64,000 nucleotides of DNA from Bacillus spongiae (GTDB lineage Bacteria > Bacillota > Bacilli > Bacillales > Bacillaceae_K). The notes under the pieces were generated by a model. The model ran no database searches. It was not told the DNA's origin and was given only the letters and a program-made list of their open reading frames with translations. The stretch spans positions 46,675 to 110,674 of the forward strand of contig NZ_JBBAXC010000015.1 in assembly GCF_037120725.1 (NCBI RefSeq), given 5' to 3'. The position numbers and the translations under genes were made by a program. Of the stretch, positions 54,600 to 63,880 are shown piece after piece (position 1 is the first letter of the stretch; each line of letters starts with the position of its first letter).

Positions 54600-55340
54600 A
54601 TGATAGAAACAATATCGAAGTCTTCATTTTATACACGAATGAAGCAGAATAAAGCTAAAAAATTGTCTAGTAACGGTAAATATGAAGAAGCGGCAAAGGA
54701 ACTTGAAAAAATTCCAAATAAAGATCCTGATGATTTAAATGGTTTAGGAGGCCTGTATTTTCAGATAAAAGAATATGAGACAGCTTTAGTCTATTTCAAG
54801 AAATATTTAGAAACTGGAATAGATGTAGAAAATGCTTATGTGAATTTGGGATGTGCATATGGTTGCTTAGACGAAAAGGAATAGGCAATAGAATGCTATG
54901 ATTATGTAATAGAAAACGGAAAAAATAAAAAATTCAAATCATTATCTTATTTAAATAAAGGTGGTATTTTAAGTGGAAATAAACAGTATGATCAAGCGAA
55001 TGAATTATATGATCAAGCTCTGCAAATTGACATGAATATGGCCTTGGGTGTATATGCAAACAAGGGGCATAACTTCTTAGCGGAAAAGAAGTATAAAGAA
55101 GCCTTAACGATGTTCCAACTTGCTTACAAACGTAATAAATTTAATGGTGAACCTTTAAATGATGGATCCATTGAGTTTAACTTGGGGAAGCTGTACTCAA
55201 TCGAAAAAGATGAGGAGAATTGCCAAAAGTTTTTAAAGAAGGCAATTTAAAAAAATAAATCTTTAGAGCATAAGGTAATAGAATGTGACGAATTTGATTT
55301 CTACCGAAACGAGAAATGGTTGAGAAAATTAGTTAAATAG
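54600..55340 (+). pseudogene. TPR-repeat protein gene with two in-frame stops
   Basis: One frame from ATG 54600 to TAG 55338-55340 encodes ~245 residues of tetratricopeptide repeats (KYEEAAKELEKIPNKDPDDL, KYKEALTMFQLAYKRNKFNG) and an expected end, FYRNEKWLRKLVK. It is broken by TAG at 54882-54884 (DEKE*AIECYDYV) and TAA at 55248-55250 (KKAI*KNKSLEHK). Both look like single-base changes at Gln/Glu/Lys codons. The protein likely mediates protein contacts. AAGGTG precedes the ATG. Unless the stops are read through it is a recent pseudogene. Confidence 0.82.
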
Positions 55341-55550
55341 ACCAATCGATGAAAATAGAAATTTGTACATTTTAGAGGGTAACGGAGTGTGTGTAATAAC
55401 GGATAAAATTTATTTAGTAGGAGCCAAAGGAATTATTTATAGCAAGGCCGATAATGGCACCCTTATAACATGAAAATGACAAAAAAGGTTATTTAATTGT
55501 TATAGGGGAGTTTACTAAACGAATAATCTCTGGATAAGGGTGGAAATGGT

Positions 55551-56369
55551 ATGCTTTGTAATGTGGAGATGGGACGTATCTATTATGAAATCTATGGAGA
55601 AGGATTTCCAGTATTACTATTGCATGGAATGGGCACAGATCATCGTTCTATGAAAGCGTGGGCAGAACCAATCTATGAAAATATAAAAGGATTTCAAAGA
55701 GTTTATATTGATTTACCCGCTCATGGAAAAAGTACTATTGATGAAGGTCTTAAAACAACAAATGATATGCTGACAAATATTTTAGAATTTATTGATAAGG
55801 TACTACCTAATAGTCGCTTTTTATTAATAGGCTCCTCATTTGGAGGATATTTAGCACAGGGTATTTTACATTCTAAGCGTGAACAAGTAAAGGGAGTTTG
55901 TTTGCTTGCACCTGTACTTCATCTAAAAGAGAGGAACCTGCCTGAAAAGGTAGTGTTGGAAAGAGATGAAGGGTTAAATAGAGAATGGGATGATGATTGT
56001 AAAAATGCATTTAGGACATTATTTGTTCATCAGAGTAAAATAAATTTCGACTGTTTTATGAATGAAATCCAGCCGGGACGTTTATTAGCTAACAAAGACT
56101 TTCTAGCATCAAGCTGGAGAGAAAAGGGGTACCTTCTTTCGGAAGAGCCATTAAATGATGTACCATCTTTGCCGCATCATGCACTTATTATACTTGGAAG
56201 ACATGATTCAATTTGTGGTTATAAGGATCACTTTTTTTTACTCGATAAACTTCCGAATTCAACTGTTGCCATTTTAGATGGAGCTGGGCATATGCTTCAG
56301 GTTGAAAATCGTGAAATTGTACGAGAACTTGTGAAAGATTGGTTGAATAAGATATCAATTAATCTGTAA
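55551..56369 (+). CDS. Alpha/beta hydrolase
   Basis: The 272-residue protein has the alpha/beta hydrolase fold: LLHGMGTDHRSM (oxyanion), GSSFGG with nucleophile Ser96, an Asp in GRHDSICG near 218 and His in GAGHMLQ near 250. Such a triad hydrolyses esters, lactones or similar bonds; the substrate cannot be inferred. GGGTGG precedes the ATG. A short stretch before it (55388-55471) reads DKIYLVGAKGIIYSKADNGT, perhaps the end of a decayed gene. Confidence 0.88.
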   Translation: MLCNVEMGRIYYEIYGEGFPVLLLHGMGTDHRSMKAWAEPIYENIKGFQRVYIDLPAHGKSTIDEGLKTTNDMLTNILEFIDKVLPNSRFLLIGSSFGGYLAQGILHSKREQVKGVCLLAPVLHLKERNLPEKVVLERDEGLNREWDDDCKNAFRTLFVHQSKINFDCFMNEIQPGRLLANKDFLASSWREKGYLLSEEPLNDVPSLPHHALIILGRHDSICGYKDHFFLLDKLPNSTVAILDGAGHMLQVENREIVRELVKDWLNKISINL

Positions 56370-56498
56370 CTGAGAAAATGAAGCTTCTATCATTTGTGGC
56401 AAACTCTTGCCCATTTTACATAACATATAATTTAAAATCCTACTACTAATCATGCATTTCTGCATTACCCTCGTAATCTATAAGAAGAAGGTGCAAAA

Positions 56499-56984
56499 TT
56501 GTTAAAACTAGCCTTAATTAAGGAACCCAATTCTAAAGAGAGTGTATTTATCCAGAAAACCATTTTGAATTCCAATCCTTTTTTCAATCAGGTTTTAGTA
56601 GGAAAAGAAAGGTTAACTGCTGAAGATATTATAAAGGAAAACAAGCAACATCTTGAATTGGGGGCTAAATATTTCTATATTAATCAAAATGATAAGCCAA
56701 TTGGCTTGATTCATTTTCTTCCCAAAAATCCATATGATGACCATACTTGGATCGGCTTACTGATTATACATAAGCAATACCAAAAGAACGGTTTAGGTAG
56801 TCATGCCTTAAGTTTATTAGAAAAGGATTTAAGAAAACAAAACATTGAAAAAGTAAGGCTTTGTGTGCAACACGAAAATGATATAGGTGCTTCTTTTTGG
56901 AGCGAAGAAGGGTTTAGCAAAATAAGCACCGCCAAGGATCATCGTCATAATCATATTGATATTTATGAAAAGGTTCTTATTTAA
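56499..56984 (+). CDS. GNAT family N-acetyltransferase
   Basis: The 161-residue protein has the GNAT core: KPIGLIHFLPKN, WIGLLIIHKQYQKNGLGSHA (acetyl-CoA loop QxxGxG) and VRLCVQHENDIGASFWSEEG followed by F. TTG 56499 follows AAGAAGGTG by five bases. Substrate unknown. Monocistronic, with no clear terminator. Confidence 0.88.
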   Translation: MLKLALIKEPNSKESVFIQKTILNSNPFFNQVLVGKERLTAEDIIKENKQHLELGAKYFYINQNDKPIGLIHFLPKNPYDDHTWIGLLIIHKQYQKNGLGSHALSLLEKDLRKQNIEKVRLCVQHENDIGASFWSEEGFSKISTAKDHRHNHIDIYEKVLI

Positions 56985-57136
56985 TGAATGGATACGTTTA
57001 ATAATTTTGTCTAGTGAAAGGAAGAGGAGTGATGATTTACACTTCCTTAAAGCAGTAAACAAGAGAAGTTACGTTGTTTGTCAAAAAGGCCTTCAACATA
57101 TAATAAGTTAGATGGATTATCTAAGGAGGAATTTTG

Positions 57137-57775
57137 GTGAATCTCTTATCAAATACAGTTGTTGGTATATTAGGAACCGTGCACACTGAAGATTTGAGAA
57201 GCAAGTTTCATTATTCATTAGAGAAGTTAGAAGAGAAAATACTAGAATTCAATCCTGACATCATTTGTGGTGAAATACGACCAGAAGACTGGGAGAAGCA
57301 TATAACAACTACTGACTATACGGGTTACCTTGGCCCCAATGAATATCGCCAGTCCATTATCCCATTGTGTGAACGAAATCAAATTAAATTTGTCCCAGTT
57401 GATTGGTTCGAATGGGATATTGTCAATTTAGACCATTTTGAGGCATACCCTAAAGAAGAACAAATGCAATTACACACGGAATTAACGAATATGTATAACG
57501 AAATTTTTTTGAAAGTAAACGAAGGGAATACTCCTTTTAATTCACTGGAAGTAGATCAACTCGTCAAAGAAAAACATGATTGGCTATTCAAAGTGAATGC
57601 TGATGTTCAAAATCTTACGTGGCAGGCAAGAAATCAGCTGATGATTATAAGAATTAACAATGTTATAAAGGCTAACCGGAATAAGCGGATATTATGTACG
57701 GTTGGGATGGAGCATAATTACTACTATTATAGTGAATTACAGAAAACGAAGGGGATTCAATTGTGCTATCCTTTA
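57137..57775 (+). CDS. Unknown protein, possible TIKI/TraB-like fold
   Basis: The ~213-residue protein shows GILGTVHTEDLRSK near the start, NPDIICGEIRPEDWE, FVPVDWFEWD and ILCTVGMEHNYYYY near the end. The GTxH...E...GxxH spacing recalls the TIKI/TraB/ChaN metal-dependent fold, but I am not certain. GTG 57137 follows GGAGG by seven bases; TTG 57134 is too close. No signal peptide. It stands alone. Confidence 0.6.
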
Positions 57776-57988
57776 TAAATCTTCAGTTTAAATAAGAAGG
57801 GTCATGTTAAACTAACATGAAGCATAACCATTGAATAGACTTGAACATTAAGAGACGGTACTGATGATATGAAAAAATAATCAATCTTTTTAAATGTACA
57901 AAAAAGGAGAGAAAAAGTCAGTTGATCCACCTTTATTAGTGAGAAAAGTCAGGTTTGTTGGCGTTTTCATCATAATAACAATTTAGTA

Positions 57989-58017
57989 TTGGTTTTTTTT
58001 GAAAAAAATGTTATTAT
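57989..58017 (+). promoter_or_regulatory. Promoter of ABC-F leader
   Basis: TTGGTT (57989), 17 bases, TATTAT (58012). It lies ~30 bp before a leader peptide start. Confidence 0.55.
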
Positions 58018-58047
58018 GTCATTAGCTAACAAAGAGAGGAATGAAGA

Positions 58048-58116
58048 ATGAGCGATGAAGTAATCACCCGATCCAAAAACAACGAGTTTTATATTTTGAA
58101 ATTTTACTCGTTCTAG
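58048..58116 (+). CDS. Leader peptide of ABC-F gene (22 aa)
   Basis: ATG 58048 follows AGAGAGGA. The 22-codon frame MSDEVITRSKNNEFYILKFY-SF ends in TAG and lies 155 bp upstream of the ABC-F gene. Antibiotic-stalled ribosomes on such leaders relieve attenuation of vga/msr/vmlR-type genes. GACAGGATTGGT at 58116 can pair with ACCAACCTGTC at 58240, a stem that a stalled ribosome would disturb. Confidence 0.55.
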   Translation: MSDEVITRSKNNEFYILKFYSF

Positions 58117-58255
58117 ACAGGATTGGTGTGTCCATTTTTAAATGGAGAAAGTATCGCTCATACTGAATATAAAGGCAGAATTAATGGTTTTCTCTTCCTT
58201 TTTAGCATATTTATATTCTTTTTGACATACTATAAACCAACCTGTCCGGAGCATT
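58116..58255 (+). promoter_or_regulatory. Long-range stem in ABC-F leader
   Basis: GACAGGATTGGT (58116-58128) pairs with ACCAACCTGTC (about 58240-58250). It encloses ~110 nt and ends near the GGGGAGG ribosome site at 58258. It could act as an attenuator. A T run after the stem is weak. Confidence 0.45.
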
Positions 58256-58271
58256 CTGGGGAGGTTTTATT

Positions 58272-59849
58272 TTGTTAAAAATGAATGCGAAAAATGTTAT
58301 GTTAGAAATCGGTGAAAGAATTCTTTTTGAAATAGACGAGTTAAAGCTATATAAAGGGGAAAGAGTTGGATTAATAGGGAAAAATGGTGAAGGGAAATCG
58401 CAATTACTAAAATATTTAGTCGGTGACCAACACGTAAAAAATAATGTAGAGTGGTTTGACTCGTTTGGCTATTTACAGCAGCTAGAACAGATAGAGGGAA
58501 AACCTTTAAGTGGGGGGGAGCAAACGCTTCAAAGATTGAATCAGCTCTTTCAAGAAGACCAAAGAATCTTACTATTAGATGAACCGACCAATCATTTAGA
58601 TTGGCGTCATACAGATACCTTTATTTCAGAATTAAAGAATCACCACGATACATTTGTCATCGTGTCCCATAATCGTTATGTATTGGATCAGCTTTGTACA
58701 ACAATATGGGAGATTGAAAATGGCAAGATTCAAATATATAACGGAAACTACTCTGCCTATGTTGAGCAAAAAGCGTTACTAAAAAAGCAACAACAGGAAG
58801 AATACGATGCGTATGTAAAGGAAAAGAATCGATTAATAAGGCGCTATCAAAAAAAGCAACAGCAGGCGGAAAATATGGATCGACCGCCAAGTAGGATGTC
58901 AAATTCTGAATGGCAGCTACACAAAGGGAAGGCTGCAGGTAAAAAAGGAAAAGTTGAAAGAGTGTCGAAAGTCATTCGTGAACGAATTGATCGAATGGAG
59001 AAGGTAGATAAGCCCTTCGAATGGGAATCTGTGAAAATGGAATATGTTCTCCAAACACCCATTCACCGAAAAACAATAATGAATGCTCATCAATTGGAGA
59101 AACGCTATTCCAATCGTCTTCTCTATAAAGTGGATGCACTAAAAATAAGAACGGGGAATACGGTAGCCTTAATTGGTGAGAATGGATCTGGGAAAACCAG
59201 CTTATTACAACAACTAATGTTAGATCAAAATGAATCAATCGAATTTGCAGCCAACGTAAAGGTTGGGTACTTTAATCAAAATTTATTCTCGATGCCAGAA
59301 AGTGATACGGTTCTTGCCTATGTTAAAAGTAAATCAAGTTTACCTGAATATTTAATTAGAGTCATTTTGGCACGATTAGGTTTCTTTGAGGGAGATATGA
59401 TGAAATCTATCTCAAATCTAAGCGGTGGAGAACGCGTAAAGCTTGCCTTTGCGAAGCTCCTCGTTGGTGATTATAATTTACTTATATTGGATGAACCAAC
59501 CAATCATTTGGATCTTTATGCTATGGAGGCATTGGAGGGGCTTATCAAAGATTACCCAGGTACTATTGTGTTTGTTTCTCATGACAGGCAATTTATTAAC
59601 AATACCGCTAACTCCATTTGGATGATAGAAAACAATACGATAAAGACCTTCAATGGGTCGTATCAAGAATGGGAAGCTTCAAATAAGGAAGTAAAGCAAT
59701 TAACAGTAAATGAGGAACAAAAACTTCGTTTGAAAAATAAATTAAGTGAACTGATTAGTCTGCTAAGTGTCGCAGAAGACCCAATCGAAAAAATGGAGCT
59801 GGATAAACAGTATAAGGAAGTGCTTTCTTCCTTGAAGGAAATTTCATAA
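58272..59849 (+). CDS. ABC-F ribosomal protection protein (Vga/VmlR-like)
   Basis: The 525-residue protein has two ABC domains and no membrane part. Walker A: GKNGEGKS near 36 and GENGSGKT near 293. Signatures: LSGGEQ and LSGGERVK. Walker B: LLLDEPTNHLD twice. A long linker (about 165-265, KKQQQEEYDAYVKEKNRLIR, then DRPPSRMSNSEWQ) corresponds to the antibiotic-resistance domain. ABC-F proteins of this kind remove lincosamides, streptogramin A, pleuromutilins or macrolides from the ribosome. TTG 58272 follows GGGGAGG by seven bases. A leader peptide upstream suggests induction by ribosome-targeting drugs. The drug spectrum cannot be predicted. Confidence 0.88.
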   Translation: MLKMNAKNVMLEIGERILFEIDELKLYKGERVGLIGKNGEGKSQLLKYLVGDQHVKNNVEWFDSFGYLQQLEQIEGKPLSGGEQTLQRLNQLFQEDQRILLLDEPTNHLDWRHTDTFISELKNHHDTFVIVSHNRYVLDQLCTTIWEIENGKIQIYNGNYSAYVEQKALLKKQQQEEYDAYVKEKNRLIRRYQKKQQQAENMDRPPSRMSNSEWQLHKGKAAGKKGKVERVSKVIRERIDRMEKVDKPFEWESVKMEYVLQTPIHRKTIMNAHQLEKRYSNRLLYKVDALKIRTGNTVALIGENGSGKTSLLQQLMLDQNESIEFAANVKVGYFNQNLFSMPESDTVLAYVKSKSSLPEYLIRVILARLGFFEGDMMKSISNLSGGERVKLAFAKLLVGDYNLLILDEPTNHLDLYAMEALEGLIKDYPGTIVFVSHDRQFINNTANSIWMIENNTIKTFNGSYQEWEASNKEVKQLTVNEEQKLRLKNKLSELISLLSVAEDPIEKMELDKQYKEVLSSLKEIS

Positions 59850-59857
59850 GGATGAGT

Positions 59858-59903
59858 AATGAAAGAGAAGTTATTCTTTATAGAATAACTTCTCTTTCAT
59901 TTC
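59858..59903 (+). terminator. Terminator after ABC-F gene
   Basis: AATGAAAGAGAAGTTATTC pairs perfectly with GAATAACTTCTCTTTCATT around TTTATA, followed by TC/T-rich sequence. Confidence 0.85.
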
Positions 59904-59944
59904 ACTTTATAATGCGTGACAGGTGCATCTAAATGAATGAGAAG

Positions 59945-60132
59945 TATTGTAAGTAAACAAGTAGATTCTGCAAGTAAAAGCTGGAGTTTTGCAAGTAAAG
60001 CGGTAGGTTCTGCAAGTAAAAGCTGGAGTTTTGCAAGTAAAGCGGTAGATTCTGCAAGTAAAAGCTGGAGTTTTGCAAGTAAAGCGGTAGATTCTGCAAG
60101 TAAATGAAGAGTTCTACAAATAAACCGGTTAA
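59945..60132. repeat. Array of nine 21-bp repeats
   Basis: Units of 21 bp share the core TTYTGCAAGTAAA. Two types alternate: TTCTGCAAGTAAAAGCTGGA and TTTTGCAAGTAAAGCGGTAG, giving a 42-bp higher period. The first and last units are decayed. A minus-strand frame reads it as LQNSSFY/LQNLPLY heptads but lacks a ribosome site. Related copies lie at 8914-9055. Confidence 0.9.
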
Positions 60133-60316
60133 ATCATCATGTATTTGATGAAAATCACTAAGAAAATTAAATTTTGTGCCTGACACTTCTAGCCCATGAT
60201 TATCTGTGAATTTCGTTCAGTCTGTTTAGCAATGGTTCCCTCTTTACCAATTTCACTTCTCATGTTACTGTATATAAAAGAAAATGATGAAAAGAAGAAC
60301 ATCTGCAAGTTGCAGA

Positions 60317-60348
60317 AGAGGTTCGAAAACTCCCTCTATAAAAAACTA
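60317..60348 (+). promoter_or_regulatory. PreQ1-I riboswitch
   Basis: AGAGGTTC (60317), then CCCTCTATAAAAAACTA (60332), the class I preQ1 aptamer. It sits upstream of queC and should shut the operon off when preQ1 is plentiful. Confidence 0.95.
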
Positions 60349-60406
60349 TAAAACGGTATCGTGTATACTGTTTTTTTGGCTTTTTTCGATTATAGAGTAG
60401 ATAATG

Positions 60407-60456
60407 AACCTCTTTCTTCTTTCAGTAAAATCACTGAAAAAGAGAGAGGAGTTTTT
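60407..60456 (+). terminator. PreQ1-controlled terminator
   Basis: AACCTCTTTCTTCTTTCAGT pairs with ACTGAAAAAGAGAGAGG, then TTTTT. It includes the GGAG ribosome site of queC in its right arm, so it may control both transcription and translation. Confidence 0.8.
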
Positions 60457-60458
60457 GT

Positions 60459-61112
60459 ATGAAAAAAGATAAAGCAATTGTTGTATTTAGTGGAGGTCAG
60501 GATAGCACTACTTGTTTATTTTGGGCATTAGAACAATTTGAAAAAGTGGAAGCAGTAACGTTTAACTACGGGCAAAGACATGCGCTTGAATTGGAAGTGG
60601 CAGCTGAGATTGCGGCCGACCTAAATGTTCCTCACCACATTTTAGATATGAGTTTATTAAATCAATTAGCTCCTAGTGCCTTAACACGTCACGATGAAGA
60701 AATTACTGAAAAAGAAGGAGAACTTCCTTCAACATTTGTTCCAGGAAGGAACTTAGTTTTCTTGTCGTTTGCGACTATATTGGCGAAACAAGTAGGGGCT
60801 AAGCACATAGTAACGGGCGTCTGTGAAACGGATTTTAGTGGTTATCCAGATTGCCGTGACATCTTTATTAAGTCATTAAATGTTTCTTTAAATCTTTCCA
60901 TGGATGACCAGTTTGTTATTGATACGCCATTAATGTGGTTAAACAAGGCAGAAACTTGGGAACTTGCAGATCAATTAAATGCGTTTGATTATGTACGGGA
61001 AAAGACATTAACTTGCTATAACGGTATTAAAGGTGCAGGCTGTGGAGAATGTCCTGCTTGCCAGCTTCGTAAAAGAGGATTAGATCAATACCTTGCTGGA
61101 AAAGAGGAATAG
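60459..61112 (+). CDS. queC: 7-cyano-7-deazaguanine (preQ0) synthase
   Basis: The 217-residue enzyme converts 7-carboxy-7-deazaguanine to preQ0 with ATP and ammonia. The PP-loop is [15 protein letters not shown] near residue 8. The C-terminal zinc site is [16 protein letters not shown] (four Cys). [14 protein letters not shown] is typical. Length is normal. It is the first gene of queCDE; queD starts 2 bp after its stop. Confidence 0.97.
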   Translation: MKKDKAIVVFSGGQDSTTCLFWALEQFEKVEAVTFNYGQRHALELEVAAEIAADLNVPHHILDMSLLNQLAPSALTRHDEEITEKEGELPSTFVPGRNLVFLSFATILAKQVGAKHIVTGVCETDFSGYPDCRDIFIKSLNVSLNLSMDDQFVIDTPLMWLNKAETWELADQLNAFDYVREKTLTCYNGIKGAGCGECPACQLRKRGLDQYLAGKEE

Positions 61113-61114
61113 AA

Positions 61115-61555
61115 ATGCTTCAACAAATCTATCCAACACCAAATCATGATTATCAATATGAACTAAACAAAGATATGCAATTTGCAGCAGCTCACTATGT
61201 TCCTCACGAAGCGGCAGGAGCTTGTCAAAATGTACATGGACACACATATTTTGTAAATATCACCATCGTTGGTGATGAGTTAGATGAAACGGGCTTTTTA
61301 ATAAATTTTCAACATATTAAGCAGCTGATTCATAAACGCTTTGACCATACATTATTAAATGAAGATCCAACCTTTTCAAAAGAGGACAGTAACCACTTTT
61401 CTACAACAGAAGTAATGGCACGAAAAGTTTGGGAACTCATTCAGGAGCATTTAAATACACTTCCGACGAAACCTAAATGTGCTCAAGTGTTTGTTCGAGA
61501 AACTCCAACGAGTTATTGTATTTATCGACCGAGAAAGGAGCTTCTTTTAAAATGA
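61115..61555 (+). CDS. queD: 6-carboxy-5,6,7,8-tetrahydropterin synthase
   Basis: The 146-residue enzyme converts dihydroneopterin triphosphate to carboxytetrahydropterin. Zinc-binding histidines are in FAAAHYVPHEAAG and NVHGHTY, and the catalytic Cys is in GACQNVHGH. FDHTLLNED is the conserved Asp-His loop. It follows queC by 2 bp and overlaps queE by 4 bp. Confidence 0.96.
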   Translation: MLQQIYPTPNHDYQYELNKDMQFAAAHYVPHEAAGACQNVHGHTYFVNITIVGDELDETGFLINFQHIKQLIHKRFDHTLLNEDPTFSKEDSNHFSTTEVMARKVWELIQEHLNTLPTKPKCAQVFVRETPTSYCIYRPRKELLLK

Positions 61556-62274
61556 AGAAATTTCCGATATTAGAGGTTTTCGGTCCGACTATTCAAGGAG
61601 AAGGAATGGTCATTGGACAAAAAACCATGTTCGTTCGAACGGCTGGTTGTGACTATGCATGTGATTGGTGTGACTCTGCTTTCACTTGGGATGGTAGTGG
61701 TAAAGATGATATTCGCTTAATGGATGCTGAGGAAATATGGGGGGAATTGAAGAAGATAGGTGGCGATCAGTTCTCGCACGTTACCATTTCTGGAGGGAAT
61801 CCAGCCTTAATCCCCCATATGAGCGAGTTACTATCAATCTTTCGAGCAAATGGAGTGACGACGGCCTTAGAAACACAAGGAAGTAGGTGGCAGGATTGGT
61901 TTGTTGAGATAGATGAAATGACGATCTCGCCGAAGCCACCTAGCTCCAAAATGACTGTCGACCGTGAACGGTTAGATGAAATTGTCACAAACCTACAAAC
62001 CCAAAACGTAAATACAAGTTTAAAAGTTGTTATTTTTGATGAAACCGATTTAGCCTTTGCTACAGAGATACATCAAAGATATCCTAAGATTCCGTTCTTC
62101 TTGCAAGCTGGTAACCCTTATGTTTATGAAGCGAACGATGATAAACTAATCAATGAGCTATTAAATCGCTATCAGTGGCTTATTGATCAAGTCATGGAAT
62201 CATCTTCACTAAATAATGTTCGGGTTTTACCTCAGCTCCACACTTATGTTTGGGGAAATAAGCGCGGAGTATAG
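61552..62274 (+). CDS. queE: 7-carboxy-7-deazaguanine synthase (radical SAM)
   Basis: The 240-residue enzyme carries the [4Fe-4S] motif CDYACDWC (CxxxCxxC, near residue 31) and converts carboxytetrahydropterin to CDG. FGPTIQGEGMVIG is the conserved start, and SGGNPAL and PKPPSSK are SAM or substrate contacts. ATG 61552 overlaps queD by 4 bp; AAAGGAG lies upstream in queD. No queF follows, unlike in B. subtilis, so preQ0 reduction must be encoded elsewhere. Confidence 0.95.
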   Translation: MKKFPILEVFGPTIQGEGMVIGQKTMFVRTAGCDYACDWCDSAFTWDGSGKDDIRLMDAEEIWGELKKIGGDQFSHVTISGGNPALIPHMSELLSIFRANGVTTALETQGSRWQDWFVEIDEMTISPKPPSSKMTVDRERLDEIVTNLQTQNVNTSLKVVIFDETDLAFATEIHQRYPKIPFFLQAGNPYVYEANDDKLINELLNRYQWLIDQVMESSSLNNVRVLPQLHTYVWGNKRGV

Positions 62275-62945
62275 TTACAGAATCAATATGCTATTGAATT
62301 CAATTCCGCTATGTGTAATAGGAAATTGGTCCGACCGGGATATTAGCGAAATACGCATAACACATGATTGAACGATGGCAAATTTTTGGTATGTGACCTC
62401 ACGATTATCCCACTCTTAACGATAGCGGGGTAAATCTTGAACTCCTATTTAAAAAAGTAATAATGATTTTTATATCTCAACATATCGGACACGTTTTTTA
62501 GTAAACGTGTCTGTTTCTTTATGATTTCCTCTCCTTAAATTCACTCTAAATCGCTATTTCCCCTGTTTATTTAAAATTAGTTTTTTTGAAAGTAGATTAC
62601 AAAACTAACAATCAAAGTTGGAATAGAGAATAAAAGTATTTCAACTGAAAATCTTCCCTTTCTCCTTTTGCTGTTAGTAAATTTTGTGAGAATAATATTA
62701 AGTGACTACAAGTGGACTTCTATGTCGTATCTCTTGGACGATAATCGTTGTTGTTTGTTGAGTCTATGAATAAATCTTGAAAAATTATTATGTACAGTTC
62801 CTATGATTTTTTGGGGAAAAGAAAAGGATTAGACTGTTGGTTCTTTTCCCCCTACTTTCTAATGTACTCGTTTATTATATAATATGAGTGTTTGGCCTTA
62901 GTAATTAATGGGGTAAAGATGTTTAGTGATTAATTAGGGGGGGAT
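62275..62945. other. Intergenic region with terminator
   Basis: GACACGTTT...AAACGTGTC followed by TGTTTCTTT (62488-62522) is a terminator. No queF or other gene is detectable in the 670 bp. Confidence 0.6.
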
Positions 62946-63476
62946 ATGTTGAACAATTTTGAAGAACAGTACCTTACAATGGCAATGGAGCAATTTAAGC
63001 AATTTAAAGAGCGTGCTGAAAAAGGAATACAACAATTGTCAGAAAACGAATTACATTGGAATCCAAGTGAAGAGTCTAATAGCATTGCAGTTATCATCAA
63101 GCATTTAAGCGGGAATATGCACTCTCGGTGGGTAGATTTTTTAATTACTGATGGGGAAAAACTTTATAGAGATAGAGACTTAGAATTTGTTGAAGGGGAC
63201 GAATCAAAGGAACATCTATTGCAAATTTGGGAAGAAGGATGGAAAATACTTTTTAATACACTGGGTAATTTAAAAGCAGATGACTTAAATAAAACTGTTA
63301 CTCTTAGACAGCAACCTTTAAGTGTTCTTCAAGCTATTCAAATTGAAGTGGCTCACATAAGTTATCATTTAGGTCAAATCCTATACATTGGAAAACAAAT
63401 TAAGGACAAGGATTGGACTATTTTAAGCATTCCTAAGGGCGGATCAAAAGAATTTAATAAGTTAGGTACTAAGTAA
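62946..63476 (+). CDS. DUF1572/DinB-like protein
   Basis: The 176-residue helical protein has the DinB four-helix fold of the DUF1572 group: NELHWNPSEESNSIAVIIKH, LSGNMHSRWVDFL, and IEVAHISYHLGQILYIGK. Three histidines (H68, H74 and the HISYH pair) can bind metal. The function of such proteins is mostly unknown; some are thiol transferases. ATG 62946 follows a run of G; TTG 62949 is also possible. A terminator lies at about 63499-63546. Confidence 0.85.
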   Translation: MLNNFEEQYLTMAMEQFKQFKERAEKGIQQLSENELHWNPSEESNSIAVIIKHLSGNMHSRWVDFLITDGEKLYRDRDLEFVEGDESKEHLLQIWEEGWKILFNTLGNLKADDLNKTVTLRQQPLSVLQAIQIEVAHISYHLGQILYIGKQIKDKDWTILSIPKGGSKEFNKLGTK

Positions 63477-63498
63477 AAAAGTTACCATCCCTTAAGGA

Positions 63499-63547
63499 GA
63501 AGAAGTCATTTTGATAATATAATATCAAGGCGGCTTCTTTTTGTTGG
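63499..63547 (+). terminator. Terminator after DUF1572 gene
   Basis: AGAAGTC and GGCTTCT pair around a TTGATA/TATCAA inner stem, followed by TTTTT. Confidence 0.6.
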
Positions 63548-63775
63548 AGATAATTGATCAAACTTTATATGCTCAATTACTTTAGATTTTAGACTCTTAA
63601 TATACTCTGAGTCTCTCGTCACTTTATATTCTTTAATCGTCATAGACTACAAATTCTTCTCTTTCATGATTCGAGTTTCTGTTGCTTTACCATCTTTTGA
63701 TTTCCAAAAAACCCATAAATTCATAGGCTTTCGGAACTAGCTTACTCACCGTTTTATGTTATTTTGGATTTCGCT
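63506..63775 (-). pseudogene. Decayed gene fragment
   Basis: Minus-strand frames give KTVSKLVPKAYEFMGF, then WKSKDGKATETRIMKEKNL, a stop, and MTIKEYKVTRDSEYIKSLKS to KRSRLDIILSK. The pieces run in the same direction with one frameshift and a stop, as in a dead gene. The family is not recognised. Confidence 0.4.
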
Positions 63776-63880
63776 CTCAGGATGAAGCGATTCTCATCCA
63801 ATAATGAGAAAACTACCATTCTCTAGTGAAGAGGTTCATTGCTTCTGTTCCTCTGTATAAATGTTTTCTTTACATATAGA

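Noticed and set aside
54600..55340. Stop-codon recoding (TAG read as an amino acid) in the TPR gene and ecsB
   Set aside because: The broken genes in this region use TAG, TAA and TGA as interrupting stops, and normal genes here end in all three. Ordinary pseudogenes are simpler.
59929..60186. Minus-strand 85-codon frame with LYLQN/FYLQN heptads, and a CRISPR-like look
   Set aside because: The frame is a by-product of a 21-bp DNA repeat; there is no ribosome site. It is not CRISPR because there are no unique spacers of constant length and no cas genes.
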